From: Flavobacterium sp. | GTDB taxonomy: Bacteria; Bacteroidota; Bacteroidia; Flavobacteriales; Flavobacteriaceae | Direction: 5' to 3' | Assembly: GCF_021151785.1 (NCBI RefSeq) | Contig: NZ_JAGKWP010000145.1 | Span: forward strand, 1 to 5,766 | Length of the DNA stretch: 5,766 bases | Shown: positions 1-5,760 of the stretch, piece after piece | How the letters are laid out: every line of letters begins with the position of its first letter | Numbering within the stretch: position 1 is the first letter of the stretch | Notes under the pieces: model-generated | What the model was told of the DNA's origin: nothing | Databases searched by the model: none | Seen by the model: only the letters and a program-made list of their open reading frames with translations | Program-made: the position numbers and the translations under genes

Positions 1-1
1 A

Positions 2-193
2 AATAATTTTTTCGACGATTTTATTAAAAAAAATAAATCTAAAGAAGAAGAGAATACTTTCATAATTAGTAATAAATTTGAATTACTATTCCAAATAATT
101 AAGGAAAATAACTCTGCAGTTTTAGAACTCAACTTATCTTTATTAGAAGAACAATATAACTTTATTCATAGATTTACCTTTAAAAACATATAA
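2..193 (+). CDS. C-terminal end of an unidentified protein (5' truncated by the window edge)
   Basis: An open frame runs without a stop from base 2 to the TAA at 191-193, giving 63 codons. I do not recognise the family. The visible tail is hydrophilic and rich in Asn, Lys and Glu, begins NNFFDDFIKKNKSKEEE, contains a likely helix around KFELLFQIIKENN, and ends FIHRFTFKNI. It does not look like the C terminus of an HsdM methyltransferase. Its stop codon directly abuts the hsdS start (TAAATG), so the two are very probably co-transcribed and possibly translationally coupled. That position suggests an accessory gene inside the R-M operon, as defence or toxin-like genes often are, but this is inference from position. 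Being open for 63 codons in such AT-rich DNA argues for real coding. Confidence 0.65.
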   Translation, partial: NNFFDDFIKKNKSKEEENTFIISNKFELLFQIIKENNSAVLELNLSLLEEQYNFIHRFTFKNI

Positions 194-1432
194 ATGCCAA
201 ACAACTGGAAAACATATAAACTCTCAGATTTCATTGATATAAATCCTTTAGTAAAATTAAAGGCTAATCAATCTTATTCTTTCGTAGAAATGAAAGATTT
301 AGATCCAAATTTGAAAACAGTAAAACCTTCAGATTTCAAGACGTTAAAGGGAGGTGCCAAGTTTCAAAATAATGATACATTATTCGCAAGAATTACACCA
401 TGTTTAGAAAATGGAAAAATATGTCAGGTAAGAGATTTAAAAAATAATGTTGGTTTTGGTTCAACAGAATTTTTAGTTTTTAGAGGTAAAGAGAATATTT
501 CAGATTCAGATTTTGTTTATTATTTATCAAGAGAACCATTTGTAAGACAATTTGCAGAAGCAAATATGATTGGAACTTCTGGTAGACAGCGTGTTGCTAA
601 AGAGGCTTTTCAAAATATTGAATTAGAGCTTCCCCCCCTCCAAGAACAAAAATCCATCGCCGACATCCTTTCCACAATAGACGATAAAATCGAAAACAAC
701 CTTGCCATCAACAAAACTTTAGAAGAAATGGCTATGGCGTTATACAAATACTGGTTTGTAGATTTTGGTCCGTTTAAAGACGGTGAGTTTGTGGAAAGTG
801 AGTTGGGTAGGATTCCTAAGGGTTGGGAAGTTAAAAGTTTAGGTAGTATTGTTTCCGTTTTAGGAGGTTATGCTTTTAAATCTGCTTGGTTTCAAGAGAC
901 TGGAGTAAAAGTTATAAAAATAAAAAACATAAATAATAATATTGTAGACATCAATAATTGTACGTGTATTTCAGAAGAAATTTCAAAATCTATAAATCCT
1001 AAATTTAGAATAGCTAAAGGAGATTTCTTAATTGCAATGACAGGTGCAGAGGTAGGAAAAGTTGGAGCTGTTCCTGATTATGGTCAAGAATTATGGTTGA
1101 ATCAACGTGTAGGTAAACTAGTAGATAAAGATTTAAAGAATGCTTCAATACTTATTGGTAAATTGTTACAGACCTCTGATTTTTATAATGTGATGCAAGG
1201 TTTGGCTTATGGTAGTGCTCAGCCAAATATTAGCACATCTGATATTGAAAGCATTAAAATTGCATTACCAATAGATAAATCTATCTTAAACGATATTATT
1301 GAAGAGTTTGTTAGTTCTCACGAAATTATTATTCAAAATCTAACAGAAAACCAAACCCTAACTCAATTACGCGATACCTTGTTGCCTAAGTTAATTAGTG
1401 GTGAGGTACGGTTGAAAGAGTTCAGGGAGTAG
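194..1432 (+). CDS. hsdS: Type I restriction-modification specificity subunit HsdS
   Basis: This 412-residue protein is the DNA-recognition subunit of a type I R-M enzyme. It binds a split target through two target-recognition domains (TRDs) and scaffolds HsdM and HsdR. TRD1 spans about residues 3-148 and TRD2 about 207-360, with parallel landmarks: NWKTYKLSDF and GWEVKSLGSI at their starts, FQNNDTLFARIT and IAKGDFLIAMTG in the middle, GTSGRQRV and GSAQPNIS near the ends. The central conserved spacer, about 145-200, carries LPPLQEQKSIADILSTIDDK and NKTLEEMAMALYKYWFVDF. The C-terminal spacer, about 365-412, carries LTQLRDTLLPKLISGEVRL, a family hallmark. The two spacers are the helices that set the distance between half-sites. 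Length is normal for the family. The ATG directly follows the upstream TAA and has no evident Shine-Dalgarno, which is ordinary in Bacteroidota. The TRDs look more AT-rich than the spacers, as expected if TRDs are exchanged. A run of seven C lies at 632-638. The target cannot be read from sequence. Confidence 0.97.
   Translation: MPNNWKTYKLSDFIDINPLVKLKANQSYSFVEMKDLDPNLKTVKPSDFKTLKGGAKFQNNDTLFARITPCLENGKICQVRDLKNNVGFGSTEFLVFRGKENISDSDFVYYLSREPFVRQFAEANMIGTSGRQRVAKEAFQNIELELPPLQEQKSIADILSTIDDKIENNLAINKTLEEMAMALYKYWFVDFGPFKDGEFVESELGRIPKGWEVKSLGSIVSVLGGYAFKSAWFQETGVKVIKIKNINNNIVDINNCTCISEEISKSINPKFRIAKGDFLIAMTGAEVGKVGAVPDYGQELWLNQRVGKLVDKDLKNASILIGKLLQTSDFYNVMQGLAYGSAQPNISTSDIESIKIALPIDKSILNDIIEEFVSSHEIIIQNLTENQTLTQLRDTLLPKLISGEVRLKEFRE
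632..638 (+). repeat. Seven-C homopolymer tract at the TRD1/spacer boundary of hsdS
   Basis: Seven consecutive C residues lie within the codons for Leu-Pro-Pro-Leu (residues 146-149), at the junction of TRD1 and the central spacer, in otherwise AT-rich DNA. By direct reading, loss of one C moves the frame to a TAG at 678-680, and gain of one C to a TAA at 685-687. Either slip would leave a single-TRD product lacking the central helix. Whether the tract actually varies is unknown. Confidence 0.55.
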
Positions 1433-1433
1433 T

Positions 1434-1512
1434 TTTGTCATTCCGACCAAAGGAGGAATCACATAAAGTTAGAAATAGGATAATGAGATGCTTCTTGCTT
1501 TAGTATGACAAA
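1434..1512 (+). repeat. Family A hairpin repeat, copy 1
   Basis: The copy starts two bases after the hsdS stop. It begins TTTGTCATTCCGA and ends TATGACAAA, so the tips are inverted. The interior has GGAATCACATAAAGTT on the left and ATAATGAGATGCTTC on the right, which pair imperfectly to form a long stem. The right arm is diverged (CTTGCTTTAGTATGACA). It is the first of three direct copies. Confidence 0.85.
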
Positions 1513-1526
1513 GAATAGTGAGTAAA

Positions 1527-1605
1527 TTGTCATTCCGAGGTAACGAGGAATCACATAAAGTTTAGATAAAGATTATGAGATACTTCCTTGCGTCAGCATG
1601 ACAAA
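1527..1605 (+). repeat. Family A hairpin repeat, copy 2
   Basis: The left arm is TTGTCATTCCGAGGTAACG and the right arm is TTCCTTGCGTCAGCATGACA. The inner stem pairs ATCACATAA with TTATGAGAT around one A-A mismatch. It lies 92 bp after copy 1 and 93 bp before copy 3. The linkers after copies 1 and 2 (AAGAATAGTGAGTAAAT and AAGAATAGCGGGTAAAT) are also alike, so the whole unit, linker included, appears to have been tandemly duplicated. Confidence 0.88.
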
Positions 1606-1619
1606 GAATAGCGGGTAAA

Positions 1620-1690
1620 TTGTCATTCCGAGGTAACGAGGAATCACATAAAGTTAGGAATAGGATAATGAGATGCTTCCTAGCGTCATT
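1620..1690 (+). repeat. Family A hairpin repeat, copy 3, right tip lost
   Basis: The left arm is identical to that of copy 2 over about 25 bases, and the loop resembles copy 1 (AGGAATAGGATAATGAGATGC). The right arm breaks off after TTCCTAGCGTCATT, without the closing ATGACAAA. The DNA after it, 1691-1726, is a short AT-rich leader to the GIY-YIG gene. The truncation therefore marks the left edge of the segment carrying that gene. Confidence 0.82.
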
Positions 1691-1726
1691 AGTCTAATTA
1701 AAATGAATTGATAAAAGAGAACGAAT

Positions 1727-2092
1727 ATGAAAGTAAACAATATTATGTTTGAACATACAGAAGGCTATCAGTCTTATTATGTTTATATCATTACTAATAA
1801 ATATCGTTCTACTTTTTATGTGGGGATGACTAATGATTTGCCAAGAAGATTATCAGAGCATAGTGAAAATATAAAAAATGGTAATAAAACTTTTGCTTCA
1901 AAATATAATTTAGAGTTTCTGGTATATTATGAAAAGTATACTTGGGTGCAACAAGCCATAGCAAGAGAAAAGGAAATTAAAGGCTGGAGAAGAGAAAAAA
2001 AGTTAGATTTGATTCGCTCATTTAATGAAAATTTTGAATTTTTAAATGATCGTTTTGTAAAGAGTAATGTGATACCTCCTGCGTCGGAATGA
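1727..2092 (+). CDS. Small GIY-YIG endonuclease domain protein
   Basis: This 121-residue protein is a single-domain GIY-YIG nuclease of the compact bacterial class related to UvrC N-termini and YhbQ-like proteins. The GIY position is YVY at 18-20 and the YIG position is YVG at 31-33. The expected catalytic Arg lies in DLPRRLSEH (R40 or R41), with H45 after it, and the expected metal-binding Glu is E81 in AIAREKEIKGW. The domain core, about 17-100, looks intact, so the protein is plausibly active as a nicking or cutting nuclease. Its cellular role is unknown. ATG 1727 is used here. ATG 1745 would give a start closer to the YYVYI strand and is possible. The last seven residues, VIPPASE, and the TGA stop are encoded by the right arm of a family A repeat, so the native C terminus has been replaced or extended by repeat DNA. 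Family A copies lie on both sides. It splits hsdS from hsdR but has no known part in type I R-M. Confidence 0.9.
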   Translation: MKVNNIMFEHTEGYQSYYVYIITNKYRSTFYVGMTNDLPRRLSEHSENIKNGNKTFASKYNLEFLVYYEKYTWVQQAIAREKEIKGWRREKKLDLIRSFNENFEFLNDRFVKSNVIPPASE

Positions 2093-2096
2093 CAAA
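2065..2096 (+). repeat. Family A repeat, right arm only (copy 4), overlapping the GIY-YIG 3' end
   Basis: The sequence TAATGTGATACCTCCTGCG followed by TCGGAATGACAAA is the right half of the repeat. This arm is the exact inverse of an ideal left arm (TGTCATTCCGACGCAGGAGG), unlike the TTGCGTCAGCATGACA type of copies 2 and 5. The GGAATGA in it supplies the Glu codon and TGA stop of the nuclease gene. No left arm lies directly before it. Confidence 0.85.
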
Positions 2097-2114
2097 AAGA
2101 AAGTTTAGTTAGGG

Positions 2115-2190
2115 TTGTCATTCCGAGGTAACGAGGAATCACATAAAGTTGAACAAAATTATGAGATGCTTCCTTGCGTCAGCATGACAA
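2115..2190 (+). repeat. Family A hairpin repeat, copy 5
   Basis: A full copy with left arm TTGTCATTCCGAGGTAACG and right arm TTCCTTGCGTCAGCATGACA. Its arms match copy 2 closely, but its loop (AAGTTGAACAAAATTATGAG) is shared with copy 7 rather than with copies 1-3. It is in the same orientation as all other copies. Confidence 0.87.
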
Positions 2191-2197
2191 GAAAAAG

Positions 2198-2253
2198 AAG
2201 GAATTGCATAGAGAATAGAAATAATGCAATTCCTCCTGCGTCGGAATGACAAA
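2198..2253 (+). repeat. Family A hairpin repeat, copy 6, left outer arm missing, inner stem rebuilt
   Basis: The outer left arm is absent, but an inner stem of ten perfect pairs is present: GGAATTGCAT at 2200-2209 against ATGCAATTCC at 2224-2233. The right arm is the perfect type, CCTCCTGCG followed by TCGGAATGACA. Relative to the usual GGAATCACAT/ATGAGATTCC, both sides changed together and pairing was kept. Confidence 0.85.
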
Positions 2254-2268
2254 AAAATAAACGTCTCG

Positions 2269-2345
2269 TTTGTCATCCCGAGGTTAGGAGGGAACACATA
2301 AAGTTGAACAAAATTATGAGATTCCTCCTGTGTCGAAATGACAAA
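2269..2345 (+). repeat. Family A hairpin repeat, copy 7
   Basis: A full copy: left arm TTTGTCATCCCGAGG with GGAGGGAACACATAA, right arm TTATGAGATTCCTCC with TGTCGAAATGACA. The outer and inner arms form a long imperfect stem around AAGTTGAACAAAA. It lies about 30 bp before the hsdR start, so a transcript reading into hsdR would carry this hairpin in its leader. Confidence 0.86.
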
Positions 2346-2349
2346 AAAC

Positions 2350-2363
2350 GGTGGAATGACAAA
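2350..2363 (+). repeat. Family A repeat, right-tip fragment (copy 8)
   Basis: GGTGGAATGACAAA repeats only the terminal tip of the right arm, directly after copy 7 and 14 bases before the hsdR ATG. It is a short match, but its position at the end of the repeat run makes it likely to be a remnant. Confidence 0.6.
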
Positions 2364-2377
2364 AAGATAAAGACAAT

Positions 2378-5377
2378 ATGACAACAGAAGCCAAAATAGA
2401 GCAAGCTACGATTGACTGGTTAACCGATATGGGATATGAACATATTCACGGTACCACTTTTACGTTTCCTGAAAATGAAGTCGTAGATAAAGCTACTTTG
2501 TTAGCGTTTATACAACAGCAACATCCGCATTTGCCTGCAGAGTTGTATCCGTTAATTGTAGCGGAGTTTGTGAATAATAAAGGCGCTGATTTGTTGTATC
2601 GCAACCGTGATTTTCATTTGAAGTTAACCAAAGGCTTGGACTACGAATACCAAGATGCCAACGGTAATGAAAAAGCGGTGCATCTGTACCCAATAGATTT
2701 TCAAAACCCTGATAAGAATACGTTTTGGGTCGTAAACCAATTGAGCATTAAAGGCAAAAACAAACGCCGCCCTGATGTAATTGTGTACATCAACGGTTTG
2801 CCTTTAGTCGTTTTTGAATTGAAGAATTGGTTTGATGAAAACACCAATTTGCAAGAAGCTTTTAATCAAATCCAACATTACACCAAAGATATTCCGTTGT
2901 TGTTTGAATACAACGTAGCCACAATCGTAAGCGATGGGAACGAAGCCCAACACGGCATTTATAACGCTTCGAACGAATGGTATGCCGCTTGGAAAAGTAT
3001 CAATGGTACTACCATAGTAGAAGACGATTTTCAAATGCATACGTTGTTATTCGGTTTGTTCCCCAAAGAGCGTTTACTGAATTACATTAAAAACTTTGTC
3101 TTTTTTGAAGACCATAACGGCACCTTGATTAAGAAAGGCGCTAAATACCATCAATTCTTTGGCGTTAACTTTGCGGTGGAAGCAGCTAAAAAAGCCATTC
3201 GCCCTTTTGGAGATGGACGTATCGGGGTGATTTGGCATACCCAAGGAAGCGGGAAAAGTATTTCCATGGCCATATATGCCGGTATCTTACGCAGCCTACC
3301 CGAATTGAAAAACCCAACTATTGTGGTTCAAGTGGATAGAAGCGATTTGGATTTTCAGTTGTATGAAAACTTTGTGTTAGCCAAAGACTTAGTAGGCGAT
3401 GTACAACATGCCGATTCTACCGATGATTTAAGAAGACTGCTTTCGGCAGGAAGTGGTGGGGTTATTTTTACGACCATAGAAAAGTTCCGATTGAAATCAG
3501 GTAATGAGGATTCGTTAGGCGAATTAGAACATCCTATTTTATCGGAACGCGAAAATATTATTGTGATGGCGGATGAAGCCCACAGAACGCAATATGGTTT
3601 GTTAGATGGTTTTGCGTCTAATTTGCGTAAGGCGTTACCTAATGCTTCGTTTATTGGATTTACAGGAACGCCAGTGGATAGCAAAGATGCTGATACGCAA
3701 GAAGTGTTTGGAGAAACCATTCACGTGTACGATATTAAACAAGCGGTAGATGATAAAGCAACGGTTCCAATTTATTACGAACCTCGTTTAGCCAAACTGC
3801 ATTTAGCCAATGAAAATTTAGATTCGGATGTTGATTCCTTAACATGGGAACAAGAAGACAGTTCTAATTTGAAATGGGCAGCACTAGAAGATGCAGCAGG
3901 TTCGCAAGAACGAGTAGAAAAGATTGCTAAAGACATTTTAAAGCATTTTACCAATCGTACGGAAACCTTACCAGGAAAAGCGATGATTGTTTGTATGAGT
4001 CGCCGAAACAGTGTGAAAATGTACGATGCCTTATCACAGTTAGAAGGCTGTCCTGAAATTGCGGTAGTGATGACGGGTAATATTTCTAAAGACCCAGTAG
4101 CATGGAATCCGCACATCAGAACGCAAGAAGCTACGGAAGCTTTAAAGAAACGTTTTAGAAATCCGAAAGACCCATTGCAAATGGTTATTGTTCGTGATAT
4201 GTGGTTGACAGGTTTTGACGCACCTTGTGTTCATACAATGTATGTGGATAAGATCATGAAAGGGCATAACTTAATGCAAGCGATTACTAGAACCAATCGT
4301 GTGTTTAAAGACAAGCCTTCGGGGGTTATTGTAGATTACATCGGCATAGGCGACCAGTTACGAAAAGCAACTGATAAATATACAGGTGGTGGAGGAAAAG
4401 GAGAGCCTACTATTGATATGGAACAAGCCTTGAATATGTTTTTCAATCAAGTAGAAGCTTGTAAAAATATGCTACCCGAAACCACAGATTACAGTCAGTG
4501 GAAAGCTTTACGTGAAAGTGATAAAATGCTGTTGGTAAAACAAGCCTTAAACGCCTTATTGAAATACGATGAAGTGGCAGATCGATTCATGGTAGAAGAA
4601 AAGAAATTGACTGGTTTGTTATCTATTGTAAAATCACAACCTGAAATTCAGGAATACGCTATTGATATTTTGTTTTCGCAACATGTATCGAAAGCCATAC
4701 GAAACGCTAAAACGGTAAAAGGAAACGGCAGAGCCACTCAAAACGAAATCAAAGAGTTGATAAGTAGAAGTATCGAATCGGATGATATTATCGATGTATT
4801 TGCCATGGCAGGTATTGAAAAAGCCGATATTTCTATTTTAGACGAGCAGTTTTTGTTGGGTGTTAAAAAAGACAAAGACAGTATTGCCATTAAAATTGAA
4901 TTATTGAAAAATATTTTGAAAAACGAAATCAGAATGCGTTTGCCTCAAAATATCAAGAAATATACTTCGCTAAAAGAAGAATTAGAAAAAGTAATTGACC
5001 GTTATCACGCCAATGCTATTGATTCGTACACCACAATTGCCGAATTAGTAGAACGTGCCAAGGAAATGCAAGACGAAGACAAACGTAAATCGGAATTAGG
5101 TTTGTCGGATGAAGAATTGGCATTCTATGATATTCTAGCGGCCAAAAAAGACATTATCAACGAAGCAGGGCCCATTCAAGATGTAGTTCACAGCGTAGTA
5201 AAAGCCGTAAAAAGCAATCTACAAATCGACTGGACGAATAAAGAGGACGCTAAAGCAGCGATTCGTTTAGCCGTTAAAAAAGAGTTGCGAGGAAAAGTAA
5301 GCATGCTGGAATTAAACGCTATCCTTCAAGAAATTATGGAACAGGCAGAAGGACAGTTTAAAGAATGGAGGGCATAG
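2378..5377 (+). CDS. hsdR: Type I restriction enzyme endonuclease and translocase subunit HsdR
   Basis: This 999-residue protein is the motor and nuclease subunit of a type I R-M enzyme. It pumps DNA past the bound HsdM/HsdS complex with ATP and cuts at a distance from unmodified targets. The N-terminal nuclease domain has the PD-(D/E)xK signature: D133 in RPDVIVYING, ELK at 147-149, and the QxxxY motif at Q164-Y168. The superfamily 2 helicase core follows: Walker A HTQGSGKS at 287-294 (K293), DEAH at 399-402, motif III FTGTP at 428-432, motif IV AMIVCMSRRNS at 535-545, motif V WLTGFDAP at 609-616, and motif VI QAITRTNR at 634-641. The region from about 680 is helical and matches the part that contacts the methyltransferase core in this family. 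Length is normal, and no frameshift or missing key residue is seen. The motif spacing and length resemble EcoR124-like enzymes. The ATG follows an A-rich leader with no clear Shine-Dalgarno. Confidence 0.98.
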   Translation: MTTEAKIEQATIDWLTDMGYEHIHGTTFTFPENEVVDKATLLAFIQQQHPHLPAELYPLIVAEFVNNKGADLLYRNRDFHLKLTKGLDYEYQDANGNEKAVHLYPIDFQNPDKNTFWVVNQLSIKGKNKRRPDVIVYINGLPLVVFELKNWFDENTNLQEAFNQIQHYTKDIPLLFEYNVATIVSDGNEAQHGIYNASNEWYAAWKSINGTTIVEDDFQMHTLLFGLFPKERLLNYIKNFVFFEDHNGTLIKKGAKYHQFFGVNFAVEAAKKAIRPFGDGRIGVIWHTQGSGKSISMAIYAGILRSLPELKNPTIVVQVDRSDLDFQLYENFVLAKDLVGDVQHADSTDDLRRLLSAGSGGVIFTTIEKFRLKSGNEDSLGELEHPILSERENIIVMADEAHRTQYGLLDGFASNLRKALPNASFIGFTGTPVDSKDADTQEVFGETIHVYDIKQAVDDKATVPIYYEPRLAKLHLANENLDSDVDSLTWEQEDSSNLKWAALEDAAGSQERVEKIAKDILKHFTNRTETLPGKAMIVCMSRRNSVKMYDALSQLEGCPEIAVVMTGNISKDPVAWNPHIRTQEATEALKKRFRNPKDPLQMVIVRDMWLTGFDAPCVHTMYVDKIMKGHNLMQAITRTNRVFKDKPSGVIVDYIGIGDQLRKATDKYTGGGGKGEPTIDMEQALNMFFNQVEACKNMLPETTDYSQWKALRESDKMLLVKQALNALLKYDEVADRFMVEEKKLTGLLSIVKSQPEIQEYAIDILFSQHVSKAIRNAKTVKGNGRATQNEIKELISRSIESDDIIDVFAMAGIEKADISILDEQFLLGVKKDKDSIAIKIELLKNILKNEIRMRLPQNIKKYTSLKEELEKVIDRYHANAIDSYTTIAELVERAKEMQDEDKRKSELGLSDEELAFYDILAAKKDIINEAGPIQDVVHSVVKAVKSNLQIDWTNKEDAKAAIRLAVKKELRGKVSMLELNAILQEIMEQAEGQFKEWRA

Positions 5378-5389
5378 TGATGTTTTTTT

Positions 5390-5442
5390 ATCGACTGGAT
5401 TAAAGTCTAGCTTTATGATATGTGTCGAGCCTATGGCTCTTG
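5390..5442 (+). repeat. Family B double-hairpin repeat, copy 1
   Basis: The sequence TCGACTGGATTAAAGTCTAG then GAGCCTATGGCTC forms two small stems. The first is CTGGATT against AAGTCTAG, with two G-T wobble positions where copies 2 and 3 have G-C. The second is GAGCC/GGCTC with loop TAT. It begins 13 bases after the hsdR stop. No T-run follows either stem, so it is not a standard terminator. Confidence 0.82.
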
Positions 5443-5463
5443 TGGGTTGGTTGCGATGATGGT

Positions 5464-5521
5464 ATCGACTGGACTAAAGTCCAGCCTTACAAAATGGGCC
5501 GAGCCGCTGGCTCTAGTATGT
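5464..5521 (+). repeat. Family B double-hairpin repeat, copy 2
   Basis: The first stem is CTGGACT against AGTCCAG. A CCTTACAAAATGGGC linker leads to the second stem, GAGCC/GGCTC with loop GCT. It ends in AGTATGT, nearly as copy 3 does. Confidence 0.86.
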
Positions 5522-5530
5522 AATGTTGTG

Positions 5531-5556
5531 TGTTAGTCCTGTGGGTGAGCGGCTTA
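5531..5556 (+). repeat. Family C short hairpin repeat, copy 1, degenerate
   Basis: TGTTAGTCCTGTGGGTGAGC resembles the start of copy 2 (GTGTAAGTCCTGTAGGGACG), but the closing half of the stem is lost because GGGAC has become GGTGA. It sits between family B copies 2 and 3. Confidence 0.55.
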
Positions 5557-5566
5557 TGTGTTGATG

Positions 5567-5622
5567 TCGACTGGACTGAAGTCCAGCCTTATAAGATGGG
5601 TCGAGCCGCTGGCTCTTGTATG
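5567..5622 (+). repeat. Family B double-hairpin repeat, copy 3
   Basis: TCGACTGGACTGAAGTCCAG, then a CCTTATAAGATGGG linker, then GAGCCGCTGGCTC. Both stems are intact. It differs from copy 2 mainly in the loop and linker bases. Confidence 0.86.
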
Positions 5623-5660
5623 TTACATTGCGTTTAAATAAAATTAATGTGTTATGCAAC

Positions 5661-5687
5661 GTGTAAGTCCTGTAGGGACGACCTATA
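5661..5687 (+). repeat. Family C short hairpin repeat, copy 2
   Basis: GTCCTGTAGGGAC at 5667-5679 forms a five-pair stem with loop GTA, one pair being a T-G wobble in the + strand transcript. It is preceded by GTGTAA and followed by GACCTATAATG. Confidence 0.75.
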
Positions 5688-5733
5688 ATGTAGCAATGGA
5701 TTTTAATCTATTGTAATGTGTACGAGATGTTGC

Positions 5734-5760
5734 GTAGTAGTCCCGTAGGGACGGTCAATG
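5734..5760 (+). repeat. Family C short hairpin repeat, copy 3
   Basis: GTCCCGTAGGGAC at 5740-5752 is a perfect five-pair stem with loop GTA, in an AGT...GGTCAATG setting. It lies close to the window edge, so the array may continue. Confidence 0.78.

Noticed and set aside
1430..1437. TAGTTTTG at the hsdS stop as a Bacteroidota -7 box (TAnnTTTG)
   Set aside because: It fits the -7 consensus, but the nearest upstream TTG (1412-1414) leaves only 15 bases instead of the usual 19 or so, and no gene starts within about 280 bases.
1434..1690. CRISPR array
   Set aside because: The units are long hairpins with nearly identical linkers. There are no unique spacers and no cas genes.
1434..2363. Family A hairpins as intrinsic terminators
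   Set aside because: The arms end in ATGACAAA, and neither strand places a T-run directly after the stem.
1434..2363. Insertion sequence or composite transposon flanked by family A copies
   Set aside because: No transposase is present, all copies are in direct orientation, and no target-site duplication is visible. A nuclease-associated repeat fits better.
1927..2384. Minus-strand open frames across the repeats, with HSDAGGI- or FRRRRN-like peptides
   Set aside because: They are translations of the reverse complement of family A arms and of the GIY-YIG gene shadow. They have no domain and no independent start signal.
2508..4116. Several minus-strand open frames inside hsdR
   Set aside because: They lie opposite an intact, motif-complete hsdR and show no recognisable protein features.
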